Source of the DNA: JAEXOD01 sp964652025
GTDB lineage: Bacteria; Bacteroidota; Ignavibacteria; Ignavibacteriales; Melioribacteraceae
Direction of reading: 5' to 3'
Length of the DNA stretch: 64,000 nucleotides
Assembly (NCBI GenBank): GCA_964652025.1
Contig: CAZYZX010000013.1
Coordinates: 1-64,000 of the forward strand
Of the stretch, positions 16,196 to 24,400 are shown one piece after another; position 1 is the first letter of the stretch; each line of letters opens with the position of its first letter. A program made the translations under genes and the position numbers. The notes below the pieces were generated by a model. That model was not told the origin of the DNA, made no database searches, and was given only the letters and a program-made list of their open reading frames with translations.

Positions 16196-18076
16196 ATGCT
16201 AAAAACGATAGAGAGCCTTGTAAATAACAAAGAATATGAAAAAGCATTGGGATTTATTAAAGAATGGTTGAAAAAAAACCCTAACCCGATAGAGCATTTT
16301 ACTGAAGAAGAATATTCCAAATTGTTAAATTATAGAATCACCGTAAATTCAATTTTGGGCAACAAAGACGAAATAGTCAGCGATTACATAAGGAATCAAA
16401 AATATCCAAGCGAATTTACTCATAAAATAAATAATTACCCGTTTGTATATTTAACAATGCGTAATAATATTTTAGTTAAAACAGATGCATTTGTAAATAC
16501 TGTTTCGGTCAATACTCCGTTTGAAAATTATACAGGGCGAAGCGCAACCAAGGATATTGTTGACCATGTAGGGATTGGTGAAATCAAAACACAACTATCC
16601 AAGATGAAAAATTACAAAAAAGGAGACTATCTAATTTTGGAACATCCAAGTCTAATGGCGGAAAGAAGTTTTAATATTTTTTATTATGATGATAATCCTT
16701 ACGACCTACAAGTGTTGCGGGATTCTATAAATAGAGTATTGGAAAATGCGGTAAAAATGAAAGTTAAAAGTCTGGGTTTTGTTGCATTGGGATATGAATA
16801 TGTGGTTAAGGAACCCGATCAAAACAGAAAGAATGCAATAGCCAAAGAAATAGCGGAGTGTATAGCAGAAACGATAGTCGGTTTTTATCATATGAAATCC
16901 AAAAACAGTTTATTACCTGAAATTAGATTTAATTTTGTAAATTTTTTGACTATGCGAACATTTGATAATGCATTTTTTCATTTTACGGCATTACCAAAAG
17001 AGTATTTTGAACAAAAAAACAAACTAACTATACTTGAAAAAGATATTTTAGAAAAAGTAAATACGAAGTCGGAAGAGTACATTGAAAATATTAAAAGCAT
17101 TGCATACTCTGTTTTAACGAATTCAAATCTGTTGTTACTTGGTGAAACGGGTGTTGGTAAAACCCACTTTGCTAAAGTTGTTCATGATCTAAGCGATAGA
17201 AAAAACAAAAGTTTTATATCGGTAAACTGTAGTTATCTTCGTCAGGAAAACTTGGTTATTGAATTGTTCGGTTGGGTTAAGGGATCGTTCACAGATGCAA
17301 AAGATGACGGAACGGGAGCAATTGAAGCAGCCGAAGGGGGGACATTGTTTTTGGATGAAATCGGCTATGCAGATATGGAGGTGCAAAAGTCGTTATTAAA
17401 ATTCTTAGATGATGGGAGATATAATAAGTTTGGTGCTAGACAGAAAGAATTAGAAGCAGATGTTCGGTTAATATTCGGGACAAGCGGAGATTTGAAAAAT
17501 CTTATAAAAAAAGGATTAGTATTACCTGAATTTTACGAAAGGATAAATCAAGTGGAATTTACTATTCCCCCGCTTAGAAAAAGGAAAGAAGACATAAACT
17601 CACTTTGCACAAGCATATTAAATGAATTAAATAGGCTATCTGATACAAAAATTAGTTTTAGTAGAGATGCTTATGAGGAATTAAAAAAATACAAATGGCC
17701 CGGTAATATAAGGCAACTTAAAAAGTTTGTGGAAAATCTTTTTAATAAAACGAAGTATAAAAATTTACAGACAATTGAAAGCGAAATGATAATAAGTAAC
17801 CCACCAAGAGATATACTATATAACGAGACTGATAAAATATCCTTATTGGAAGAGTATTTGTTGGAATTACTAAAAGGATGGGATGAGACAAAAGGTGAAT
17901 TTATTGAAGAAGTATTAAACCCGATAGTGGCAAAAGTATATCTAAGAGATTTACAAAAACCAAGAACGCAGTCAAAGAAGTTTTTAGGAATTGATGGAAA
18001 TAATCCCCAGACAAGTAGAATAATACGGTTCCATAAAAAATATGATGAAGTAAGGAATAAGATTAGCAAAGAATAA
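16196..18076 (+). CDS. NtrC-like AAA+ protein with a macro-domain-like sensor
   Basis: A helical region (about residues 1-75) is followed by a segment laid out like a macro (ADP-ribose-binding) domain at about 90-250: TDAFVNTVSVN, GRSATKDIVDHVG, then KSLGFVALGYEYV and a final IRFNFVNF strand. A sigma-54-activator-type AAA+ domain follows: Walker A GETGVGKT (about 316-323), Walker B TLFLDEIG (about 383-390), an R-finger region and WPGNIRQLKKFVENL. The C-terminus could be a Fis-like helix-turn-helix. The loop that touches sigma-54, normally GAFTGA, reads GSFTDA. The ATG at 16196 is preferred over 16181 because GGAG sits four bases upstream. The macro assignment is by pattern only. It probably senses a nucleotide-type signal and may control the neighbouring genes. 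Confidence 0.75.
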   Translation: MLKTIESLVNNKEYEKALGFIKEWLKKNPNPIEHFTEEEYSKLLNYRITVNSILGNKDEIVSDYIRNQKYPSEFTHKINNYPFVYLTMRNNILVKTDAFVNTVSVNTPFENYTGRSATKDIVDHVGIGEIKTQLSKMKNYKKGDYLILEHPSLMAERSFNIFYYDDNPYDLQVLRDSINRVLENAVKMKVKSLGFVALGYEYVVKEPDQNRKNAIAKEIAECIAETIVGFYHMKSKNSLLPEIRFNFVNFLTMRTFDNAFFHFTALPKEYFEQKNKLTILEKDILEKVNTKSEEYIENIKSIAYSVLTNSNLLLLGETGVGKTHFAKVVHDLSDRKNKSFISVNCSYLRQENLVIELFGWVKGSFTDAKDDGTGAIEAAEGGTLFLDEIGYADMEVQKSLLKFLDDGRYNKFGARQKELEADVRLIFGTSGDLKNLIKKGLVLPEFYERINQVEFTIPPLRKRKEDINSLCTSILNELNRLSDTKISFSRDAYEELKKYKWPGNIRQLKKFVENLFNKTKYKNLQTIESEMIISNPPRDILYNETDKISLLEEYLLELLKGWDETKGEFIEEVLNPIVAKVYLRDLQKPRTQSKKFLGIDGNNPQTSRIIRFHKKYDEVRNKISKE

Positions 18077-18099
18077 AAAATTAAATATTCCCTGTTTTT

Positions 18100-18121
18100 C
18101 TGTAACGAATCTGTAACGAAT
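18100..18121. repeat. Tandem 11-base repeat near the tRNA fragment
   Basis: CTGTAACGAAT occurs twice in a row (18100-18110 and 18111-18121). It lies between the regulator stop codon and the tRNA-Asp fragment. Short direct repeats next to a tRNA half-site are typical arm-type binding sites of tyrosine integrases, so this supports an element end here. Confidence 0.55.
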
Positions 18122-18150
18122 GGGTATAATTTTATGTAAAAAACATGCAA

Positions 18151-18177
18151 AAAACCCTTAAAAACAAGGGTTTTTTT
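18151..18177 (+). terminator. Terminator of the AAA+ regulator gene
   Basis: AAAACCCTT (18151-18159) pairs with AAGGGTTTT (18166-18174), followed by a T run. Confidence 0.8.
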
Positions 18178-18186
18178 AATATTAAA

Positions 18187-18232
18187 CTGCCTGTCACGCA
18201 GGAGGCCGCGAGTTCGAGTCTCGTCGGCCCCG
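18187..18232 (+). other. 3' half of tRNA-Asp, probable attachment site
   Basis: The sequence begins within the anticodon stem (CTGC), holds the complete anticodon loop CTGTCAC with anticodon GTC, then GCAGG, the variable loop, the T arm (GCGAG-TTCGAGT-CTCGT) and the acceptor strand CGGCCCC plus discriminator G at 18232. The D arm and 5' acceptor strand are absent; an unrelated terminator lies where they should be. This is the footprint of site-specific integration into a tRNA gene: the displaced 3' part remains at one end of the element while the intact tRNA lies at the other. An intact tRNA-Asp is expected outside the window. Confidence 0.75.
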
Positions 18233-18294
18233 CTTAAAAGCTCAAGTTTTTTTTGAGCTTTTTTTGTTTTAAATAGCAAGGGTTTTATGTTTAA
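18195..18294 (+). repeat. tRNA-Asp tail plus terminator, repeat copy 1
   Basis: This unit runs from CACGCAGG in the tRNA anticodon arm through the acceptor end, the GCTCAA/TTGAGC terminator and the following TTTTAAATRGCAAG up to ATGTTTAA, the start of the GIY-YIG gene. Almost the same order recurs at 18537-18643, so the GIY-YIG gene is framed by direct repeats. Confidence 0.7.
18236..18266 (+). terminator. Terminator behind the tRNA-Asp fragment
   Basis: AAAAGCTCAA (18236-18245) pairs with TTGAGCTTTT (18253-18262) and is followed by T residues. It presumably belonged to the original tRNA-Asp gene. Confidence 0.75.
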
Positions 18295-18535
18295 GGTTTA
18301 TATTTTATATTCTCCATCTATTGATAAATTTTACATTGGGCACACTAATAACATGCAAGCCAGATTGGAAAAACATTTACAAGGCACTACCCGCTTTACT
18401 TCTCAGGTTAAAGATTGGCAATTGGTTTATTCGGAAGATTATAAAACTAAAAGTGAAGCTATGAAACGCGAAAATTATATTAAAAAAATGAAAAGTCGTA
18501 AATTTATTATTGAGCTAATAAACAGTAAACTTTAA
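18287..18535 (+). CDS. Mini GIY-YIG endonuclease-domain protein
   Basis: The 82-residue protein is a bare GIY-YIG nuclease domain: VYILYSPSIDKFYIGHTNN carries the GIY/YIG strands (YIL and YIG), followed by the catalytic-type arginine in MQARLEKH, and a late glutamate in EAMKRENYIKKM. Single-domain proteins of this size are very common in Bacteroidota and are of uncertain function. A ribosome site AAGGG lies just before the ATG. It begins only 55 bases past the tRNA-Asp fragment, and its stop codon is followed at once by a second, altered copy of that tRNA tail. A third copy of its 3' end lies at 20870-20947. This linkage suggests the gene moves or duplicates together with tRNA 3' ends. Confidence 0.85.
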   Translation: MFKVYILYSPSIDKFYIGHTNNMQARLEKHLQGTTRFTSQVKDWQLVYSEDYKTKSEAMKRENYIKKMKSRKFIIELINSKL

Positions 18536-18536
18536 G

Positions 18537-18643
18537 CACGCAGGAGGTCGTCCCGATTTATCGGGAAGTCTCGTCGGCCCCGCTTAAAAGCTCAAGTTTT
18601 TTTGAGCTTTTTTTGTTTTAAATGGCAAGATTTATATGTTTAA
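18537..18643 (+). repeat. tRNA-Asp tail plus terminator, repeat copy 2 (altered)
   Basis: This copy has the same tRNA tail as copy 1, but the T arm is replaced by a perfect hairpin, TCCCGATTTATCGGGA (18551-18566). GTCTCGTCGGCCCCGC and the terminator then resume unchanged. It cannot fold as a tRNA half. It ends with a relic of the GIY-YIG start region (ATGTTTAA at 18636-18643). Confidence 0.7.
18586..18615 (+). terminator. Terminator behind the second tRNA-tail copy
   Basis: AAAAGCTCAA (18586-18595) pairs with TTGAGCTTTT (18602-18611). It would end transcription from the GIY-YIG gene. Confidence 0.7.
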
Positions 18644-19002
18644 TTTTTCATCTATTTTGAGCAATTTAAATTATTCCCATATCTCTGTAAGTTGTTAATA
18701 TGTATAGTTTTACAGGTTTTTTTTAAATTATGGAAAATTTGCTTGTTTTTGCCTTTTATTGCTTTTTTTTATTTGCTTTTAGAAATTTATTAAAATTATT
18801 TCCTTGCTTTTTAACCGCTTATTAATGTACCTTAAAATACACATTTATAATATTTTATAACATATCTATTTTTTTATTATTCATCATTTTTTCTTTTATT
18901 TTTGTAACGATTAGGGTGGTACATTGGGGGACAAGGTCGGAATAAATAGTTCCTACTATATAAATAGTGCTATCTGCCGGGTTAAGCCCATGAAAGACGG
19001 CT
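18644..19002. other. AT-rich spacer without a recognised gene
   Basis: I see no gene with acceptable composition here. A more G-rich patch near 18915-19000 can be read as short open frames on either strand (for example GGTLGDKVGINSSYYIN on the plus strand). None has a start or a full domain, so it may be a worn fragment of a neighbouring mobile gene. Confidence 0.4.
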
Positions 19003-19995
19003 ATGTTAAAGAAAGCAATTGAGGAAATTAAATTGGCATTAAAACGTAAAAAATTGCCATTTAAAAGATATAAAAACAATATTAAAAATATAATAAAAGA
19101 AATAGAAAAAGAGCTTGAAAATGATTTTATTGTAAATAAAGTATCACCTATAAAGCAGGAAGTAATAGACAGTTTGAAAGAATTAATTAATAAAAGTAAT
19201 TTTGCAGTTACAGAACTGCAAAAAAAGATAGAAAAAGTACTTTTAGAAGTGTTAAAGAATACTAATGATAATATAGAGGATTCTTTAGATAAAATGCTAT
19301 GAGAAATAAAGCTGCAAGAAAACCATATTAAGACAGAAATTAATACAACAAAAGCAGCTTTAAGTAACTTAAAAAGAAGTATGGATTATAAAGCAGCAGG
19401 AGTTAAATATTTGCGTTATTCGGGACCTAAAGGAACAGAACGCCCTTTTTGTAAATTACATATAGAAAAAGTTTATAAGTTTAAAGAAGTAGAAGAAATG
19501 CTAAACAACTTTAACCAGCTGGCTTTAATACATTGCGGGGGTTATAACTGCCGTCACAGGTGGGATTCAATGTTCGGTAAAATGGATGAAGATGTTTATA
19601 TAGATTACAGTTGGCAAAATACATATAAAGAAGCGAGTAAAAACGAACGTAAAATAATGGATACAGAGTTGAATTTTGCAAAAAAATTAGCTAAACTTGG
19701 AAATAAAATTGAGCTAAACTCAACATTAATAAAACTTGATGATAAAGATACGGATTTTATTTTTAATGGAATTCCTGCACAGTTAAAAACCAAAAACTCA
19801 GAATCAGTTAAGGCTTTAGTGCGTGCATTACAAGACTCTGGAAACCAAGCCGATTTAGTATTTGTTGACTGGTTACAAGAAAATGAAGATATTGAACGAG
19901 CAATAGAATCGGCAAAAAACTGGTTAAAAGAGCATGACAATAAAAAAATGTATATTTATTATAAGAATTTATTAACAGAGGTCAAAAATGACTAA
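19003..19995 (+). pseudogene. MuF-type phage head protein/nuclease toxin, broken by an in-frame TGA
   Basis: One reading frame runs from the ATG at 19003 to the stop at 19995, interrupted only by TGA at 19300-19302. The first part is helical and lysine-rich. The part after the stop continues smoothly and contains a phage Mu gpF/SPP1 gp7-like head segment (YSGPKGTERPFCKLHIEKV ... CGGYNCRHRW, with paired Cys/His). The last about 100 residues (TDFIFNGIPAQLKTK ... QADLVFVDW) look like a PD-(D/E)xK nuclease of the CdiA-toxin kind, with Gln where Glu is usual. MuF proteins with C-terminal toxins are a known family of phage-borne polymorphic toxins. The start at 19003 is the first ATG after an in-frame stop. 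A shorter intact product from ATG 19381 (204 residues) remains possible. Confidence 0.65.
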
Positions 19996-20206
19996 AGAAC
20001 AAGTATTTAAAGAAATGGAAGAAACATTAGAAGCGGCACGTAGATATAATAGTGATATTAAGTACCAAGCTTTTTATTTACTTGGCAGGATTAGAGTTTA
20101 CTCGGAACTTAAAATAATTGATAATAAGGATTACAAGGAAATTTACGAAAGGTTAAAAAAGCTAAGTGGTTGTAAAACCGAAGATTTTGACAAAGTTGCC
20201 TATTGA
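19988..20206 (+). CDS. Candidate immunity protein of the MuF toxin
   Basis: This 72-residue, mainly helical, charged protein begins eight bases before the end of the toxin frame, with AGAGG about seven bases upstream of its ATG. A small gene directly overlapping the 3' end of a polymorphic toxin is the standard place for the cognate immunity gene, and such proteins are highly variable, so lack of a recognised family is expected. Unlike the toxin frame it has no internal stop. A terminator follows within five bases. The function is inferred from position alone. Confidence 0.6.
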   Translation: MTKEQVFKEMEETLEAARRYNSDIKYQAFYLLGRIRVYSELKIIDNKDYKEIYERLKKLSGCKTEDFDKVAY

Positions 20207-20210
20207 AGGA

Positions 20211-20235
20211 AAAAGCCCGTTAATCGGGCTTTTTT
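20211..20235 (+). terminator. Terminator after the immunity gene
   Basis: AAAAGCCCG (20211-20219) pairs with CGGGCTTTT (20225-20233), then T residues. With A-rich flanks on the left it may also stop the converging minus-strand pseudogene. Confidence 0.8.
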
Positions 20236-20880
20236 ATTTATTAACTGTCTCAATAATTTTACCAAGTTCGGCAACTGTAACGGTTTTAAACTTAACCCCT
20301 AAATTTCACAAAGAGCAGTTTTTTGATAAGCCTGCAAATCTAAAAACTTCAAAAAATTTTCTACTTTTGCCAACCCCCGAAACGTTAAACCAATAAGCCT
20401 TTTCTGCTTGTTTTGGGTCGCTAAACCCTATTACAGCCTCCATCTCATAAATTTTCAATACCTGGCTATTCCGTAATATTTCTCCTCTGTAAGTAAAAAA
20501 GTAATTTTGAGAGGTTTGGGTTCATTAACTGCTTGAATCTTTTATAACCATATATAATAAAACCTCTCTAAATTGCTATCTGAATAACTTTTACAAATAG
20601 TGTCTACAAGGTTACGTGTAAAAAAATTACCTTCTGATGGTATTGGGTTTTGTTGGTAATTGGCAGCCAATCCCTCTCTCTAAAAGGCTTAATAAGGTTT
20701 TTAAGCTCTTGCTCTGTTTTTGTATTAAAATGTTTTCCCGTAAAGGGCGGTTATTTTGTTATGCTTTATACACATGAACATTAAAACTTGGGTACAATAA
20801 CTTTTGTTCATACTGTAAACGAAATTGATGAATTGCAGAGTTTGTATTAAAACAATCAAAAGTATCATAAATGAAAAGAC
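20234..20880 (-). pseudogene. Decayed minus-strand gene of unknown family
   Basis: Protein-like pieces appear on the minus strand in several frames, separated by stops and shifts. The clearest is 20443 to 20234: 45 codons starting MEAVIGFSDPKQAEKAYWF, a TGA at 20308-20306, then 23 codons ending KTVTVAELGKIIETVNK. Further upstream lie EGNFFTRNLVDTICKSYSD, a TEQELKNLIKPFRERDW piece and FNTNSAIHQFRLQYEQKLL, ending near 20880 where the GIY-YIG remnant begins. The pieces look like one gene of roughly 200 codons worn down by point and frameshift mutations. I cannot name the family. Neighbours suggest phage origin. Confidence 0.5.
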
Positions 20881-20947
20881 GAAAATTTATTATTGAGTTA
20901 ACAAACAATAAACTTTAATCACGCAAAAGGTCGTCCCGATTTATCGA
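20870..20947 (+). repeat. Remnant of GIY-YIG 3' end and tRNA-Asp tail, copy 3
   Basis: This stretch repeats 18488-18566 with scattered mismatches: the last codons of the GIY-YIG gene including its TAA, then CACGCAAAAGG and TCGTCCCGATTTATCG. It breaks off where the first CCCCTCTCTT hairpin begins. It is a third, truncated copy of the GIY-YIG/tRNA-tail unit. Confidence 0.7.
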
Positions 20948-21264
20948 ACCCCTCTCTTACAAAGAGAGGGGAACCAAGATTTATGTGGTGTGGTTAGTTT
21001 TTTTTGAGTGTATATATTGCTAATATTGCGTCATCCCTCTCTTTTCAAGAGAGGGAACGAGGGTGAGTTGGGAGTTAAAGTGTGTTACTAATTATCCCCT
21101 CTATTGGAAAAATTCAACTTTTACTTAATACCAACTCACCCCTAACCCCTCTCTTACGAAGAGAGGGGAACCGGAGTTGTTATGGCTTTTTTGCTTAATT
21201 TTGGCTTATACATTAGTTTGGCGTCATCCCTCGCTTTCCAAGAGAGGGAATGAGGGTGAGTTGG
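20945..21264. repeat. Four related inverted-repeat hairpins
   Basis: CCCCTCTCTT/AAGAGAGGGG stems lie at 20949-20971 and 21145-21167. Related stems in the opposite orientation, followed by GAGGGTGAGTTGGG, lie at 21034-21054 and about 21226-21247. The second hairpin pair carries the reverse complement of the ACTCACCCCTAACCCC that leads the first. A weaker fragment sits near 21093. These look like a small dispersed palindromic repeat present in four copies in alternating orientation. No gene lies among them. Confidence 0.65.
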
Positions 21265-21423
21265 GGGTAAAGGTTTAGCTATCGCAACATCCTCAGCAAC
21301 TTTCCTTATCATCGTTTTTTTTACTCTACCAACATTTTTATTTATTTTTTATTCTTTCCTCTTTTTTTTATTAAATTTTATTTATAAATTCTTATCTTAA
21401 TCATTTATTTGTTTGGGGTTGGC

Positions 21424-24400
21424 ATGTTAATTTTCATTTTAAGTTTTTTAGTATTTGTTTTACTTGTTTCCCTATTTTATTTATACAATAAAAACAATAA
21501 TTTAAGTAATTCCTTAGCTAACTTAAACAACATTAAAGAGCAACTTCAAAATAGTAATTATAACCTTGCTTTAGCTATAGAAGTAGGCAAAGTTGGTGTG
21601 TGGGAGTATTACCCAGATAGCGATAAACTTGTTTGGAACGACCAAATGTTTATTATAAATGGAATTTCTAAAGATGAGTTTACCGGTAAATTACAAGATT
21701 GGATAAACCTACTTGAAGAAAGCAATAAAGAAAGTGCCATAAACACATTTAATAGTGCGCTAACTTGCAATAATGTTTACAATACAGAATTTAAAATAAA
21801 ACGCAAAAATGGAGAAATTAGATACATTAAAGCTTATGGCATAACTGAATGCAAAAACAATAAACCTTATAAAGTAGTTGGAATAAACTTAGATATAACC
21901 CCAGAACGAGTTGCAGAAGAACGCTATAAAGCCCATGAAGAAAACTACAACTCGTTTTTTGAAACTATAGATGACATGATTTTTATTGGTGATGCAGAGG
22001 GAAAAATTTTTTACGTTAATAGTGCGGTATATAAAAAACTTGGCTATAGCCCAAGTGATATACAGTCCATGCACATGTTACAGCTTCACCCAAAAGAAAA
22101 AAGAGCAGAAGCCGAAGATATTTTTACACGAATGTTTAAAAAAGAAATTGATGTGTGCCCCCTACCACTAATTAAAAAAGATGGCACCCTTTTACCAGTG
22201 GAAACACGCGCTTGGTTAGGCAAGTGGGATGGCAAAGATGCAATATTTGGCTTATCTAAAGACCTTTCTTTAGAACAAGAATCTTTGCAAATGTTTAATA
22301 AAATGTTCGAAAATAATCCCGCTTTAATGGCTGTTACCTTACTGCCAGAAAGACGATTTATTCAAGTTAATCAAGCCTACTTAAATAAAACCGAATATAC
22401 AAGAGAAGAATTACTTGGAAAAACAGCTATTGAGATGGGGCTTTTTTATGATTTAGAAACTTTTAAAACCTTAAATGAAAAAATAAATACCGAAGGAAGA
22501 GTTTATAACTATGAAGTAAAAGTTAGAACAAAAAATGGCAAAATACTAAATGGCTATTTTTCTGGGGAAATAATAGAAAGCCAAGGCAAGAAATACTTTT
22601 TATCTGTAATGGTAGATATTACAGAGCTAAAACAATTAGAAGAAAACATGCGCTTGCAAAATAGTTTTTATAATGTAATATCAATAATCGCAGGTAATCT
22701 TATTCAGGCAGATACAGAAAAAATTGATTTTGAAATTAACCGTAGCTTAGAAACATTGGGTAAATTTAATAATGTAGATAGAACATATATTTTTGAACTT
22801 GAAGAAGAAACCGACTTAATTAATAATACATTTGAGTGGTGCGCAGAAGGCATTACACCAGAAATAGAAAACCTGCAAGGGATACCATTTTCGTTTATAC
22901 CTTATTGGAAAGAAAAGTTTTTAAAGAATGAATATGTTTATATAGAAAGCGTACAAGATTTACCCGAAGAGCGAAGTTACGAAAGAGAGGTGCTAAGCGC
23001 ACAAAATATACAATCTCTTGTTACAGTGCCAATTTATTATGGACCTTCTATAATAGGCTTTTTAGGCTTTGATAGCGTTAAAACAAAAAAACGATGGGAT
23101 GAACAAGTAATAATTTTGCTTAGACTATACTCCGTAATTTTAGGTGGAATATTATTTAAGAAAAAGACAGAATTAATATTAATAAAAGCAAAGCAAGAAG
23201 CAGAATTTGCAAATAAATCCAAAAGCTTGTTTTTGGCAAATATGAGCCACGAAATACGCACACCACTTAATGCTATAATTGGTTTTTCTCAATTAATGAA
23301 TAGAGATAAAAATTTAACACGCACACAAAAAGAATATAACAACAGTATAATAAAAGCGGGCGAACATCTTTTAACATTAATAAACGATATATTAGAGCTT
23401 TCTAAAGTAGAAGCCGGTAAAATGACTTTGAACAACACTAAAACAAATTTACACCTATTGTTAGAAGATATCTACTTAATCTTTAAAGAACGTGCGCTAC
23501 ATAAAAAGTTACAATTAATATTTGAACGAACCGATGAACTACCAAAATTTGTTATAATAGACGAAGCAAAACTAAGACAAGTGTTTGTTAACCTAATAAG
23601 TAATGCAATAAAGTTTACAGATGTAGGCGGAATTGCAATTAGGACAAAATTATTACAAAAAAATGATAAAAAATACTTATTAGCAGAAATTGAAGATACA
23701 GGATGTGGTATACCAGAAAATGAAATAGGACAATTATTTAAACATTTTGTTCAAACAAGTACAGGCATAAATAAAGGAGGAACAGGCTTAGGATTAGCTT
23801 TAAGCAAAGAACTTGTTAACTTAATGGGTGGTAATATTACTGTTAAAAGCGAAGTTGGCAAAGGCTCAATTTTTAGTTTTTATGTAGAAATAACAGAAAC
23901 AGAAGATACAGAAGAAGAACTAAGCCAAAGTAAACAGCAAAAACGCGTAAAAGGAATAATGCCACAATACACCCCATGTAAAATTCTTGTAGTAGATGAC
24001 CGACCGGAAAACTTAAACGTAGTTAATAATTTATTAAAAGCAGTTGGTTTTACTACAGAAATTGCTAACGATGGATTAGAAGCGGTTAAAAAATTTGAAG
24101 AGTGGAAGCCAAATTTAATTTTAATGGATTTGCGTATGCCTGTTTTAGATGGATACGAAGCAACACGTATGATTAAATTTAGCGAAAGAGGTAAAAACAC
24201 TCCTGTTGTTGCGCTTACAGCTAGCGCTTTTGACGAAGAAAAAACACGCGCTAAAGCTGTTGGAGTAGAAGGATACATCCGCAAACCTTTTAGAGAAGAA
24301 GAACTTTTTGATATGATTGCAGACCTGCTTAAAATAGAATACATTTACGAAAGCGAAGAAGAGGAATTAACACAATCCGAGAACGAAGAAAAAATTGTTG

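Noticed and set aside
17671..18279. A 202-codon minus-strand frame starting with the SGADETRTRGLLRDRQ type of sequence
   Set aside because: This is the well-known antisense read-through of a tRNA 3' end, here joined to the complement of the AAA+ gene; it is a shadow, not a gene.
18537..18582. A second tRNA-Asp half gene
   Set aside because: Its T arm is replaced by a different hairpin, so it cannot form a tRNA structure; it is treated as a derived repeat.
18855..19079. A 74-codon minus-strand frame before the MuF relic
   Set aside because: It overlaps the start of the better-supported MuF frame, has no ribosome site and no recognisable domain, though part of it reads smoothly.
19300..20308. 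UGA recoding, suggested by in-frame TGA codons at 19300 and on the minus strand at 20308
   Set aside because: TGA ends intact genes here (for example the kinase at 24601-24603 and the receptor at 63598-63600), and both TGA-bearing frames lie in a degraded region, so nonsense mutations are more likely.
20166..20396. A 76-codon plus-strand frame overlapping the immunity gene end
   Set aside because: It runs through the terminator hairpin and the opposite strand of the decayed gene, with no ribosome site.
20945..21264. Possible CRISPR array
   Set aside because: The hairpins alternate in orientation, differ in sequence and are irregularly spaced by unlike lengths; no cas gene is present.
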